Below, piece by piece: positions 36,192 through 47,863 of a stretch of 64,000 bases of DNA. The position numbers and the translations under genes are program-made. This DNA comes from Escallonia rubra (lineage: Eukaryota; Streptophyta; Magnoliopsida; Escalloniales; Escalloniaceae): the NCBI GenBank assembly GCA_033065855.1, contig JAVXUO010001325.1, positions 310,001 to 374,000 on the forward strand, read 5' to 3'. The notes beneath the pieces are model-generated. The model ran no database searches and was not told the DNA's origin. It was given only the letters and a program-made list of their open reading frames with translations. Positions within the stretch are counted from its first letter, which is position 1; every line of letters begins with the position of its first letter.

Positions 36192-37445
36192 ATGCTTACT
36201 TTAAATCTCCCTCCACCTTCAAGTGTCACTTTCTCCAAATCCAACCACAAATACCCTTTTAATGCTTCACTTTTGGATCCAAATCTTGCCAGCAGGTATC
36301 AACATAGAACCCCACCCTGCCCATCTCTTTTCTTCACCAAACCCACATCCCATCTAAATGAATCTGGGCACCCATTTGCGCTTTCTTGCAAACCCACTTC
36401 CAAGATCCCCAATCTCAGACACCCATTTGGGCTCTCTTCAAGACCCACTTCGCAGATCCCCAGAGCAGCATCTGAAGCAAACCCAGATGGGGTATCAGAG
36501 ATTGAAGTTGCGAAGCCAAACAAGACCCTCCAGCTTGCTGTTGTTTTTGGCTTCTGGTACTTCCAAAACATTGTATTCAACATCTATAACAAGAAGGTGT
36601 TGAACATCTTCCCTTTCCCATGGCTACTTGCATCATTTCAGCTCTTTTGTGGGTCTCTTTGGATGCTACTTCTTTGGTCTTTCAAGCTCCAACCAGCCCC
36701 AAAAGTCTCAAAATCATTTATCATAGCCCTTCTTGGACCTGCTCTCTTTCACACCATCGGCCACATCTCTGCCTGTGTTTCTTTCTCGAAGGTTGCCGTC
36801 TCTTTCACCCATGTCATTAAATCTTCAGAACCGGCGTTTTCCGTTGTCTTTTCCTCTCTTCTTGGTGATTCATACCCTTTACCTGTTTGGCTCTCAATCC
36901 TCCCAATAGTGTTTGGCTGTTCTCTTGCTGCTGTCACTGAAGTGACATTTAATGTTGGAGGGTTGTGGGGGGCTTTAATAAGCAATGTGGGGTTTGTTTT
37001 CCGAAACATTTTTTCGAAGCGAAGTCTGCAGAGCTTTAAAGAAGTTAATGGGCTAAATTTGTATGGTTGGATTACTATACTTTCGTTTTTTTACCTGTTT
37101 CCGGTGGCAATCTTTGTGGAAGGGTCTCAATGGGTTGGAGGATATCATAAAGCAATTGAAACTATTGGGAAACCGGCTACGTTTTATTTGTGGGTGATGC
37201 TATCTGGGGTGTTTTACCATTTGTATAACCAATCATCCTATGAAGCACTTGACGAAATTAGTCCCTTGACTTTCTCAGTAGGGAACACTATGAAGAGGGT
37301 GGTGGTGATTGTCGCAACGGTTTTGGTGTTCAGAAATCCAGTTAGGCCTTTGAATGCACTTGGATCTGCCATTGCGATATTCGGGACTTTCCTGTACTCC
37401 CAGGCGACAGCAAAGAAGAAGGATGGAGGTGAAAAGAAGAGTTAA
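36192..37445 (+). CDS. XPT: Plastid xylulose-5-phosphate/phosphate translocator
   Basis: An intronless frame of 417 residues starts at the first in-frame ATG (MLTLNLPPPSS). Extending to 36153 would need a TTG start, so I reject it. Residues 1 to about 95 are Ser/Pro-rich with few acidic residues, a plastid transit peptide. The rest is a multi-helix drug/metabolite transporter fold. The string LLGPALFHTIGHISACVSF and the motif GNTMKRVVVI, with the phosphate-binding Lys-Arg pair at residues 368-369, are family signatures. From memory, Arabidopsis XPT (At5g17630) is also intronless and 417 aa. XPT exchanges xylulose-5-phosphate, triose phosphates and phosphate across the inner plastid envelope, linking the cytosolic and plastid pentose phosphate pathways. 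The transit peptide has a 17-residue internal duplication (36369-36470). The frame is intact and apparently functional. Confidence 0.95.
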   Translation: MLTLNLPPPSSVTFSKSNHKYPFNASLLDPNLASRYQHRTPPCPSLFFTKPTSHLNESGHPFALSCKPTSKIPNLRHPFGLSSRPTSQIPRAASEANPDGVSEIEVAKPNKTLQLAVVFGFWYFQNIVFNIYNKKVLNIFPFPWLLASFQLFCGSLWMLLLWSFKLQPAPKVSKSFIIALLGPALFHTIGHISACVSFSKVAVSFTHVIKSSEPAFSVVFSSLLGDSYPLPVWLSILPIVFGCSLAAVTEVTFNVGGLWGALISNVGFVFRNIFSKRSLQSFKEVNGLNLYGWITILSFFYLFPVAIFVEGSQWVGGYHKAIETIGKPATFYLWVMLSGVFYHLYNQSSYEALDEISPLTFSVGNTMKRVVVIVATVLVFRNPVRPLNALGSAIAIFGTFLYSQATAKKKDGGEKKS

Positions 37446-40099
37446 ATTTACCCTTGAAGTGCTTGTTTTAAATGCCGCTTGTTGTTTAATAGCAAAACAT
37501 TTGAACTTGAAGTTTGGTACTTCATGGACCTTAGTTATGAGTTATTGATTTTAATTTTATTTTTACATTTCTCATTAGTACGTGTCTTTTTGTTGTTTCT
37601 TGAGTGTCTAATTGGGGTTTCTCACCTTTGTAATTGGTGAAAAGATGAAGATGATCTCTGTTAGTACATATGTGACGAAAGCATATAAAAAATGTACTCA
37701 ATTTTTTGACTTGCTGTCGATGATATATTCATATCCATTTGTACACTTCAAGTTATCAAGAGTGGTAAACAAGGAAAACTCGCAAACTTATGTCCAAGTC
37801 TATAGTTAAAAGTAATAGCTCATATGCACTTATCTTACTTGTGAATGCCTGAATAATAGCTTGGCTTATAAGTACCAAAATTGTTTACGATTTCCAAAAG
37901 CCGCATGCTTGTTGCTGATGTTTGATGTCGGGTTATTGTTCTGGTATTACTAAAATGGACTAGTATGACATGAAATCCTATCTTATGCATTTGTTCCCCT
38001 GTAACCTCCTGCCAATTTTCTTTTGCTATGTTCACGATTTATTAACCCAAAAGTCCGTCGAAATTTTGTATCCATACGGTAAGTCATACTAACATAAGGG
38101 TTAGTGAACAAGGCTCCGGCCATCGTGAGATGTGGAGAGACTGCTTCCGCTATTTGAACCCCTGACCTTTGGGTCAAATTGAGACAATGTTACCGATGTG
38201 ACGAAACTCACCCTCTCATGAAACTTAACGAATGCCTGGGGCTTTTAACTGGTCAAAGGCCTCTCTCAAAACTTTGTCCGGTAAGTAGCTCTTCCCCGTG
38301 CTTCAAGCTTTCGTAAGGCGTGAATAAAGTGTAGAAGGTTAGGGACCAGAAACTCATGGTTCATACATCAAAGAAGCAGAGAAAGGTGGGAAGGGTTGGC
38401 ATGTTTTCTTCTACATGTCTTGTAGTAGGGCAATTAGGCAGGGAAAAGGTTCCAGTGATCCTGATCCTTCAGATGTTGCCTAGTTGAATTTAGAGTTTCC
38501 TTGATGAGAACCCCATGAAACATCTGAACGTTATGAGTTACGTTTTTCTTCTGCCAAATAACTGATTCGCATTGCAGGGGACATTACCTTAATTGTTTTT
38601 GGGTGATAATGACTTTTATGGAGGTCTATGAGGTAAACTGAGACATATTGTAGCAGATATACCTTATTGTTTGATTTACTCATTTTCTTAGTCACAAGAA
38701 ATAGCTAAGGTTATGTATTCATTTCCTCTTGATTGATACCAGGTTCAACATGTTCTCCTTTTCATCTGTTTGGAACTTCTAAGAAGTTAGATCCTGTAGA
38801 AAATCCATTTGATTATGAATTACACTAGAAGCTGCTCGAGTCTAACTTGAGTAGAAAATGGATTCTTCTTTTTCCGCTGAGTAGAAAAATAATTCACTTC
38901 GAAGTTATTAACAGGGGTAAAAGCAATTGCTTGTGGTTTCACATTGTATTATCCCTTGATCATGCTGTACGTATCCCTTTTTGCATTAATGAAGTAATTG
39001 GCTCCTTCCGGAGAATAGAAGAGTTAGCTTTTGTACGCCTGTCTTCACATGAATCTATCTCTACTGGTTACCTAAACAATCCTTACATATCAGACTGCAA
39101 CAGATTTGTAAAGTGAAATTGTTTAGAAACTTGTAAAAAAGATGTTGAGGGAATTTATTTCTGACCGCAGCATGATGGCTTATAAATGATGCTGTATGTT
39201 GAAAATTTATATGTGATCTTTTAACATGATGACATTGATGCTCCTTCCGACACATAATATGTCTTGAGAGAGACTAGAATATCCGCAAGTTTCTGGTGCT
39301 CATAGAACTCAAAATCAAGTGACTTAACAGATGCCCTTTCATTTGTGTGTTTATACAAGCAATGCTTTTGCAGACTCCTCAATTAAGCACTTGCCTTTTC
39401 TTGCAGACTTGTAACATGACAGCCTGATTAGATCTACGTAGACTTGGTTCAGCGCTCTTTGAGAAAACTTTTCTGGGTTGTAACTTTACTCTACCTTTGT
39501 ATTAACAAGGGAGATGAAGCTAGACGTGGTTCTTAGGCGTGTATGTAATGGTTGCATACATCAGATGACTTGTATAGTTGCATTTTGATTTCTTTCCTGT
39601 AAGAGTAGAATACAGCAATTCTGGTGAGGAAAAACTACGCTGGCAGTTTCTTGGCACGTAAAAATTTATTTGGTCCATCATCTGCTTCTCTTTCTTTCTG
39701 AATTTGGGCTTCTTGTAGTGTGGACTCCAATTCTTGGAACTTTTGAAGTTTTCCTGTTTTGAGTCAAAACTTTTGACGTTGTGGTAGAGGAATTTGTTTA
39801 TCCTCTGTTAACCCTTTGTTTATCATCTGTTAACCCTTTGTAGGTAGCTGCTAACACTAGTCAAGGAAGAAAATACTTTTCGAAAGATTTCCTATTTCGT
39901 TTGTGGTTGAATTTAAAGAAGAAATGTACCTACTCCAGTTATCACCATTGAAGCGTATCTTTGAATTTGTTGTTTAGAAGGATTGGTACTGCATGCAGCC
40001 TTAGAGTCATGCCGGGACAATGAAATATGTTTTGCATGAATAGGCTTGAAAGTCATGCCTGGACAATGAAGGTAGGCCTGGATTTCTACCTGAATTTAA
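37446..40099. other. Region downstream of XPT
   Basis: The first few hundred bases are presumably the XPT 3' untranslated region. The rest is AT-rich with no frame that resembles a protein. The one recognisable element is a SINE near 38040-38215. Confidence 0.5.
38040..38215 (-). mobile_element. Au-like SINE, degenerate
   Basis: Read on the minus strand it has a tRNA-like B-box region (aaaggtcaggggttcaaata near 38146-38170), then ggaagcagtctctcc and further on a 'tatggatac'-like tail. The order 'ggtcacgggttcgag ... ggaaacagcctctt' is the signature of the plant Au SINE. Older than a few million years, judging by divergence. No target duplication was resolved. Confidence 0.5.
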
Positions 40100-40320
40100 G
40101 CGTACTCCACTATCCTCTATGAATGCATACTGTACCATTTCCATAGTAGCTGAGCAACCCCATTTCCATAGTAGCTGCGCAACACCATGACAACTCTTTG
40201 CAAAGCTAGAAGCAAAATATTATTATGAGGTCCATGATTTTATTTTGATCTACCTAATATATTACTTGCCATTGTTAGAATAAGTAAATGTTTAGTGCGA
40301 AGAACTGTATATGTTTAGAT
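40100..40320 (+). repeat. Direct repeat flanking the 40-58 kb block (left copy)
   Basis: gcgtactccactatcctc to atgtttagat is repeated at 58744-58955. The last 180 bp are over 90% identical by eye (shared ccatgacaactctttgcaaag and ttacttgccattgttagaa). The left copy has a small internal duplication of ccatttccatagtagctg. Confidence 0.9.
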
Positions 40321-40405
40321 ATGACGCGGGTGCAGGTGCGGATATGATATGGGTGCGGATATGCGGATACGTCATTTTTAGAATAATAGAATACGGGTGC
40401 GGAGA

Positions 40406-40788
40406 GGAGCCGATTCACATCTACCGGTGGAGAAATAATCATAAATCTGGTTGTTCACGTGTACTCGTGGATGAACTAGATCTGTTTTTTTTTTTTTTTC
40501 AAAAAGTGGTAACCGCTAGGCTTTAAAGCGGTTACAAAATTCCAAAAAATATCCCTTTCAGGCAAAAAAAAAAATCATAACCGCTACATAGACTAGCGGT
40601 TAGGGGCTCACCAATTTCCCCCAACTGCTACACTTTGTAGCACTTAATGGCCCACTCGAAACCCACCAAACCGCCACAAAGAGCAGCGGTTGGTGGGCCC
40701 CTAACTGCTACTCTTTGTGGCGGTTGGGGGTTTCCCCTTTTGTTTTCCTCTCGCGTAATCTCTCTCTCTCTCTCTTACATTGGATCCC
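40406..40788 (+). repeat. Left terminal inverted repeat of the MULE
   Basis: It runs from GGAGCCGATTCACATC to ttacattggatccc. Its reverse complement matches 57478-57862 over nearly its full length. Inside are several short palindromes built on AACCGCTAC/GTAGCGGTT, for example 40513-40538 and 40660-40728. Confidence 0.9.
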
Positions 40789-41218
40789 TTCTCGCTCTCT
40801 CTTTATTTTTCTTCCCTACTCACGAGCCTTAACCATTTCTCTTCATCCTCCATAAACCCTAAACCCCCATTTCTTCACCATCACATCTTTCATCAATCCC
40901 AAACAAAAAACTCTATTAAACTCTTCCAACATCACAAAGCTTTAAGTCTCTAGCAATAATTCAAGTTCAATTAGATCTAGTAAGTTTTTACTTATATCTT
41001 GAAGCTAGTTTATCCATAGTTGGTGATATTGGTTTGTGTTCAAAATTGGAGCAATTATCTTGAAGGAGGAGACAATTGAAAGCAACAATACTACATAGTA
41101 AGTTTTTCCTTTTCATTCCATTTCATTTCAGTTTCTTTATTTTACAAAACTTAATGTTAATTCTATGATGTATTGATAATTTATAAAAAAAAATATTTAT
41201 GTAAATTTCAATATAAAT

Positions 41219-44200
41219 ATGGATGCAATTGGAGGAAATAATTTTTGTGAAGATTCTAACCCACCTTACAAAAGTCAAGTTTTTCAAACACTGGACGAAG
41301 TTGAAGCATATTATAAAGAATATTCGAAAATGCTGGGTTTCGGTGTTAGAATTAAGACGACTAGAAAACGGGCGAAAACAGACCAAATTTGTTCCTTACT
41401 ATTTGAGTGTCATAGATGAGCACTGTATATACCCCCGATTGTTAGTATTAGTGATAAAGGTAGACCTGACAAATGAGTAAACCCGTCGGATACGGGTAAA
41501 AACGGGTCAGGTAAAAATTACCCGGATTTTTACGGGTAGCCATTTTCTAAATCCGTACCCTACCCAGCCGGTTAGGGTAATACTCGGGGGTAAACTGATT
41601 ATTTTTTTTAAAAAATAAAAAAACTATTTTAAATCATATTCACTTGCTTATTTTCTTTGAGTATTTTTTTCCTTCCTTTTGGTTACAGAATTATCACTTC
41701 TAATTTCCTAACTCCGTAAAAAACGCACAACACAACCTAACACTCATATCAAATCTATATTCTCAAGTCCCAACCAATAATCACATATATATATCTAAAA
41801 AAGCAGAAAATCACCTAAAAAACAAATACAGAACATTATCAAAAATATATATATATATACAAGTAAATCAAATCGATTTGATGGTCAGATCACTTTGTAG
41901 ATCAACTGATCAAGACAGATCTGTCAAGAAATCAGCCTTCATCAGCGACGGCGATGAGTCTGTGGCCGGCGAGTGGCAACGGTGAGGGTTTGGTGGTGAC
42001 GGAAAAGTTATGGTGAAGCTGTGTCTCAAGACGGCGGTGGACGGATTGAGCGACGAGCGACGGAGCAATGGCACCGTCGAGTTGATTTGATGTGCAGAGC
42101 GATCGTCAATTCGTTGGTGGATCTGATGAGGGGAGAGCGAGAAAGATGGGTTGTGCGCTGTGGGTGGATCTGACTTTGGGGGAAGAGAGAGAGACGAGTT
42201 TGTGCGAGAGAGTTTAGAGAGGGAGGTGAGCGACGCTGCAGCGAGAAAGAAATGAGTAGTCTGAAGAGAAAAGTGAAACCCCAATCCTTATATATTGAAC
42301 AAATGAGGGTAGACCGGGTAACCCGTACTCGAACCTGAATTTATGGGTCAGTTCGGGTACGGGTAAAATTCCAACGGGTCTGTGTTTCTTGTACCCGTAC
42401 CCTGGTTTTTTTTACGAGTACGGGCCTTTTTTTGCCAGGTCTAGATAAAGGGCCAACAAGACAAAGAAAAAAGGACACATTTTCGGGTACCGGCTGCAAG
42501 GCCCATGTGTATGTAGTACACCGGAAAAATGAAAACCATTGGGTTGTGACGGGAGTCGAGTTGAGCCATAATCATCAATTGATGACCCATAGTAAGGTCG
42601 GTCAAATTCATTCGCACCGACAAATAAGTGCGGCACACAGACAATTGATATTTATAATGGCCAAGGAAAAAATTCCACCTTCTAGAATGATGGGGGTTTT
42701 CTCAAGCCAGGCTGGGGGGATTGACAAGTTAAGCTTCAACGAAGTAGACCTTCGAGATGAACTCCGTGCTCAGAGGAGAGAGTCTTTCAATAAGAGTGAT
42801 TCTCAAGCTACACTTGATATCTTTAAGCGCATTCAGGGTGAGAATTCTGGCTTTTTCTATAGTCTCCAACTGGATGATGAGAACCGCATTAGTACTATAT
42901 TTTGGGCGGATGCCTGTTCTAGAGCTGCTTACCAAAACTTTGACAATGTTGTGATGTTTGACACCACATACCGCACAAATAAGTACTCTATGCCTTTTGC
43001 TCCATTTATCGGGGTGAACTACCACTATCAATCAATCTTGTTTGGTTTTGCCCTACTTAGGGATGAGATGGAGGAGTCATTTACGTGGTTATTTGAAACG
43101 TGGCTTGAAGCAATGTATCATATTTCTCCAAAAACCATCATAAGCAATCGCTAGGGTCTTTTTGGATACTCATCATGGCCTGTGCACATGGCACATAAGC
43201 AACAAATATCCCGAACAGCTTCACAATGTATATGCAAACCATCCGACATTCAAGAGGGACTTTAATACATGTGTGAAGAAATCGTTGACGGTCGACATGT
43301 TCGAGAGGAGGTGGGCCAAGTTAATGGATGGCTATTCTTTGCATAGTCATGAATGGTTGAAAGCGTTGTATGAGATCAAGACACAATGGGTTGGTGCCTA
43401 CACCAAAAAGTATTTTGCAGCCGGAATGACTACGACCTCGAGAAGTGAAGGTATGAATGCATTCTTTGATGGGTACATAAGCCATTCTTCAAGTATAAAT
43501 GAGTTCGTACTTGAGATGCAGAAAGCCCTTGATAATCAATTTTTCCTTGAGAGAGAAGCCGACGTGGCTACTGTTTACAGAGAAAGAGCCATATTAGTTT
43601 TTTCACCTTTGGAGGCTCATGCGTCTCAAGTCTATACAAAGGAAATGTTTAGATAGTTTCAAGAGGAACTACAAAAGTCGAATCAATATAGCATGACAAA
43701 GTTGCACGAGCAATGCACCAAAGATCTCAAAGTTTATGCTTTGACAAATGTGACGAATTTTGCCAATCCCTGCTCTTCTTCGACTCCGAAGAACAGAAGA
43801 CATTTCACCGTAGCAGTTTGTTTGGACACCGAATTTGTTAATTGCAACTATCAACTGTTTGAGCATAAAGGTATACTTTGTCGACACACGTTGAGAATTT
43901 TTAGCGCCAAGAATGCTAGTGAAATTTTGAAAGAGTATATCTTAGATCGGTGGACGAAGCAAGCCAATAGAGTACACGGTCACATACCTTACGTGCCCAA
44001 TGTTATAGTTGATTTTGAGCAATCTGAGACACTGCGATATAATCACCTTTGTAACATCATGCATGGTTTATCAATGGATGCGGTGTCAACATTTGATGGG
44101 TACAAGTATCAAGTTGAAGCAGCCACACGGGATAAGGCTAATCTTGGAAAGTTCAGGGTGCCAATACTAGACAGACGGGACACTCCAACTACTTAGACGA

Positions 44201-44483
44201 CTCCAGCCAGTAGAATCACTCGAGCTTCGATCATTGCTTCACATCCAGTCGTTGACAGAGCTAGCCTGCAACGTGAGGATGACGATATTTTTTATCCAAT
44301 TCTTTCTCAAACAAAAAGGCGAAAGCGTGCAATACGTATGAGAGTCCGATTGAAGATGCAACGGGTCAGAAACGACTGCGAAAGTGTGCGCAGTGTAATA
44401 AGATGACTGATCATGACAAGAGAAACAATTATAAAGTGCTAGGTATCGAACCTGATGATACGGTCAAGGATGATGAAGAATAG
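41219..44483 (+). pseudogene. FAR1/FHY3-type MULE transposase, broken
   Basis: The ATG at 41219 opens a FAR1-type DNA-binding domain (VEAYYKEYSKMLGFGVRIK, continued after the hAT insertion by GCKAHVYVVHRKNENHWVV near 42490-42545). The MULE transposase domain follows (VMFDTTYRTNKYS near 42951-42990, GLCTWHISNKYPEQL near 43170), then a SWIM zinc finger (FVNCNYQLFEHKGILCRH near 43834-43890) and a C-terminal zinc-knuckle-like CAQCNKMTDHDKRN near 44390-44430 that lacks its last cysteine. Breaks: a TGA before the hAT insertion, the insertion itself, loss of about 25 bp near 43145 that removes the second catalytic Asp motif and shifts the frame, a TAG near 43654, another near 44194 and a frameshift near 44330. 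Inactive. Confidence 0.85.
41461..42443. mobile_element. Non-autonomous hAT transposon inside the MULE transposase gene
   Basis: The 983-bp element has inverted ends TAGACCTGacAAA and TAGACCTGgcAAA and a perfect 8-bp target duplication gataaagg at 41453-41460 and 42444-42451, which is the hAT length. Subterminal regions are rich in acgggta/tacccgt motifs, as often seen in plant hAT elements. The middle has no transposase. The two duplicated copies lie in the same reading frame of the transposase, so the insertion point is exact. Confidence 0.9.
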
Positions 44484-44575
44484 TGTTAGGGTTAATGTTT
44501 AATTTGAACTTTAATTGTTAATCTTTACAGTAGAAATTTGAGATTTGGTTTGTAATACCTTAATGTTATGAAAAA

Positions 44576-44853
44576 GGGCTAATTAGTGTGCCTAAAGTGC
44601 AAGGAGCAAAAAAAAAATTTACAAATTTCACCGGAAGTTATGAATCTGGCCCTAAAGTGTGCCCGAGAAGAGGCGACACTGAAAAACCAAAAAACTTTCT
44701 TGTCTCAATTTTCGCCGAAATTCATAGGAAGGGTTAATTAGTGTGCCTAAAGCGCAAAGAGCAAAAAAAAAATTACAAATTTCACCGGAAGCTATGAATC
44801 CGGCCCTAAAGTGTGCCCGAGAAGATGCGACACTGAAAAACCAAAAAACTTTC
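44576..44853. repeat. 150-bp tandem repeat inside the MULE (left part)
   Basis: One complete unit of 155 bp (44576-44730) and part of a second (44731-44853). Each unit holds ctaattagtgtgcctaaag, a poly-A run, tttcaccggaag and gcgacactgaaaaacc. The array is cut by the LTR element and resumes at 54295. Confidence 0.9.
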
Positions 44854-47800
44854 TGATGCCAAGGAAAGTGGGTTCGTACCTACGTGGAGGTGCCACAAAG
44901 GCTGCAGTCCGAGTCAGCTTCCAAGTATGCAAAGTGAGAGACAGTGAGGGCGGAGTAAGGGCAGAGAGCAAGGCTTCCCAGACAGGCCGTGAGGAGTGGC
45001 AGTGCTGCGATGACAAGGCTGAGATGAACATGGTCGGCAGTCGACAGTCCAAGTCTGGGTCCGCGTCGGGGTCCAATGTTACGGTCCAAAGTTATGTCCA
45101 ATTTTGTATTTCTCTCTCTAGAATCCAAGAGCTCTCAAATTCTAGAGTGAGAAAGTGATTTTGTGAGAATGAAGAAGAAGTCCTCTTTGAGTCATAAAGT
45201 GCACTATTTATAGGAAACATTGTGCTTATATCATAAAGTGCCACATGTTGTCCCCTGGGAGTGACACGTTACCAGGGGGTCCTAAAATACCGGTTCTCCG
45301 TTGGACTGTCGGCTCCCAAATTTGTGTTGCCTGCCTCGCATAGCGTCGCTCTACCTGTCTGAAAAGACTGACCACACCATGACAGCATGATCAGAGTAAG
45401 CCGTTGCTCCAGCCACCGGTCCAAGCCCTTACTGAATCCCACGAGGTGCGTCAAGAGACGCGCAGAGAACCTGAGAGCGGTGAGGGTTGCCCCTATAGCC
45501 AACTGCCAGGCGGACTAGGCGCGATGCCCTCTAAGGACCTGCTCCCGTCCCGGAGTGACCCGTGGGTCATTGCCCTGGTGGTGTCGACGATCAACAGTAA
45601 CATGAGTGGACATGTTCGCAACACAGTGCTCAGAGTCCGCTGCGAGGGGTCCTCGTGTCGGAGCCCCCCATGATTGTGACGGCGATGGCTTTCAGGTTGT
45701 GAGCCCATCCCGGTACGAGGGGCGAAGCCCTCCTGTGATTGAGACGGCGATGGCTATAAGGTTGTGAGCCCATCCCGGTACGAGGGGCGAAGCTCTCCTG
45801 TGATTGAGACGGCGATGGCTATAAGGTTGTGAGCCCATCCCGGAAGCATGTAATATGATTGTGGCGCATGGGCGCGGTACCTATAGCACAAGACAATACC
45901 TGGTGTCGGGGCACATGTTATGAAAGTGACGCAAGGGCGCGGTGACGAACATCGCAGAGACAATACCTGGTGCCGTGGGCACATATCATGGAAGTGGCGC
46001 ACGAGCCCGACAACGAGTGTCGCGAAGACAACACTTGGTACCGGAGCACGTGTTATGAAAGTGGTGCGACGACGAGCGTCGCAAAGCAATACTTGGTGCC
46101 GGGGGCACGTATCATGGAAGTGGCGCACGAGTGCAGTGACGAACGTCGCAGAGACAATACTTGGTGCCGGGGCACGTGTTATGAAAGTGACGCGCATGCA
46201 CGGCGACGAACGTCGTGGAGCAATACTTGGCGCCGGGGCATGGATCATGAGGATGGCGCCCGGGCGCGGTGACGAACGTCACAGAGACAATACTTGGTGC
46301 CGGGGCACGTGTTATGAAAGTGGTGTGACGACGAACGTCGCGGAGCAATACTTGGTGCCAGGGCACGTATCATGAGGATGGCGCGCAGGCGCGACGACGA
46401 ACGTCACGGAGCAATACTTGGTGCCAAGGCACGTATCATGAGGATGGCGCCTGGGCGCGGCGACGAATGTCGCAGAGACAATACTTGGTGCCGGGGCACG
46501 TGTTATGAAAGTGGTGCGACGAAGAACGTCGCGGAGCAATACTTGGTGCCGGGGCACGTATCACGAGGATGGCGCGCAGGTACGACAATGAACGTCGTGG
46601 AGCAATACTTAGTGCCGGGGCACGTATCATGAGGATGGCGCGCAGGCACAGCGACGAACATCACGGAGCAATACTTGGTGCCGAGGCACGTATCATAAGG
46701 ATGGCGCCCGGGCACGGCGACGAACGTCATAGAGACAATACTTGGTGCCGGGGCACGTATCATGAGGATGGCGCTCGGGCGCGACAACGAACGTCGCGGA
46801 GACAGTGCACGGGCGCGCGCCGGGTGTCCTAAAGATGGGATGTGAGCTGAGTGTACCTATAATAACAAGATAATGAATACAACATGTAGTATTGACAAAG
46901 TTGGGAGTGATGGTATGCGGTTGTCGGCGACGGGTTATTCGGTGGTAGCGCGTGACTTTGGGCGATGGGCATTGCGGGAGCGGTGTGCGGTCATGAACGA
47001 CGGAGGTCACGAGGTTAATGTACGAACGTCCGTAAGGTGATGCACGACAGACGTCACGTGGTTGATGCATGACGGACGTCGCGAGGTTCATGCATGACGG
47101 ACGTCTCGAGGTTGATGTACGAACGTCCGTAAGGTGATGCACGACGGACGTCGCGAGGTTGATGTACGAACGTCCGTAAACATCACGGAGGTGCGAAGAC
47201 ACAAGAAAATAAGTGCGCACGGGAGGGGAGGCCATAGGCCAAACATAGGGGGGAAGGTCAAGGCCACCACCCTTGGGGATGGCCAAGGCCAATGACTAAC
47301 TCCAATGAAGGGAGGCCAAGGCCACTCCCCCTTTCGGTGAAATTCGGGCGCGCCGACGATAGGTTTTTTGATGGGCAATGGCGAATCCGAAAGTTGCATT
47401 ACGACGAGCGCATCGACGTGAATCGTACCCACGTGACGAACAAGGCGTCAAAGTCACGTACAAAGGGAAAAAGTGCAAAAAGGACTTTACGCGAAAAGTG
47501 AAGAACCGGGGGAGGAAGGCCAACGCCAACCCCCCATGGGAGGCCGAGGCCGACCCCATGGGGTTGGCCAAGGCTTGTCCCTTGACCCCGTTGCTCTGGT
47601 TGCGCCGTCGATCGATATTTTTGGTGAAAAGGTGTTCGGTTGGTCTCGACGTGATGATCGCGCAAGCGTGAGTAACGTTGACATAAAATAATTGGTAGCT
47701 AAGTCGCGCGTGAGGCATGCGAAGCAAAGAATGCACATGACTTGGGCGCGCGCACTTTGACCGGTTCGATGCGTTGGAAAATTGACTGTTGACAATGTCG

Positions 47801-47863
47801 AGTGTTCGCGTGAAATGAGACCCCTATTGGGCCCTTGGGTACGACCAGAATAGGTTGGGAACA
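44854..47863 (-). repeat. Left (3') LTR of the LARD-like element
   Basis: Starts TGATGCC. I place the end at GGTTGGGAACA (47863), because the fragment at 16254-17010 matches up to exactly that point and TG...CA ends are expected. Three minisatellites lie inside: a 62-bp unit (about three copies, 45700-45850), a 65-bp unit (about 14 copies, 45880-46810) and a 32-bp unit (about six copies, 46985-47185). Confidence 0.7.
45205..45212 (-). promoter_or_regulatory. TATA box in the left LTR of the LARD-like element
   Basis: TATAAATA on the minus strand, in a TCCTATAAATAGTGCAC context. The equivalent sites are 51605-51612 in the right LTR and 62371-62378 in the third copy, so the promoter core is conserved while the rest diverges. 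Confidence 0.65.

Noticed and set aside
41910-42284. 124-residue minus-strand frame in the hAT element
   Set aside because: It has no transposase motif and lies inside a non-autonomous element. It is probably chance.
45754-46832. Several overlapping long frames on both strands
   Set aside because: They are translations of the 62-bp and 65-bp minisatellite units and show only periodic repeats.
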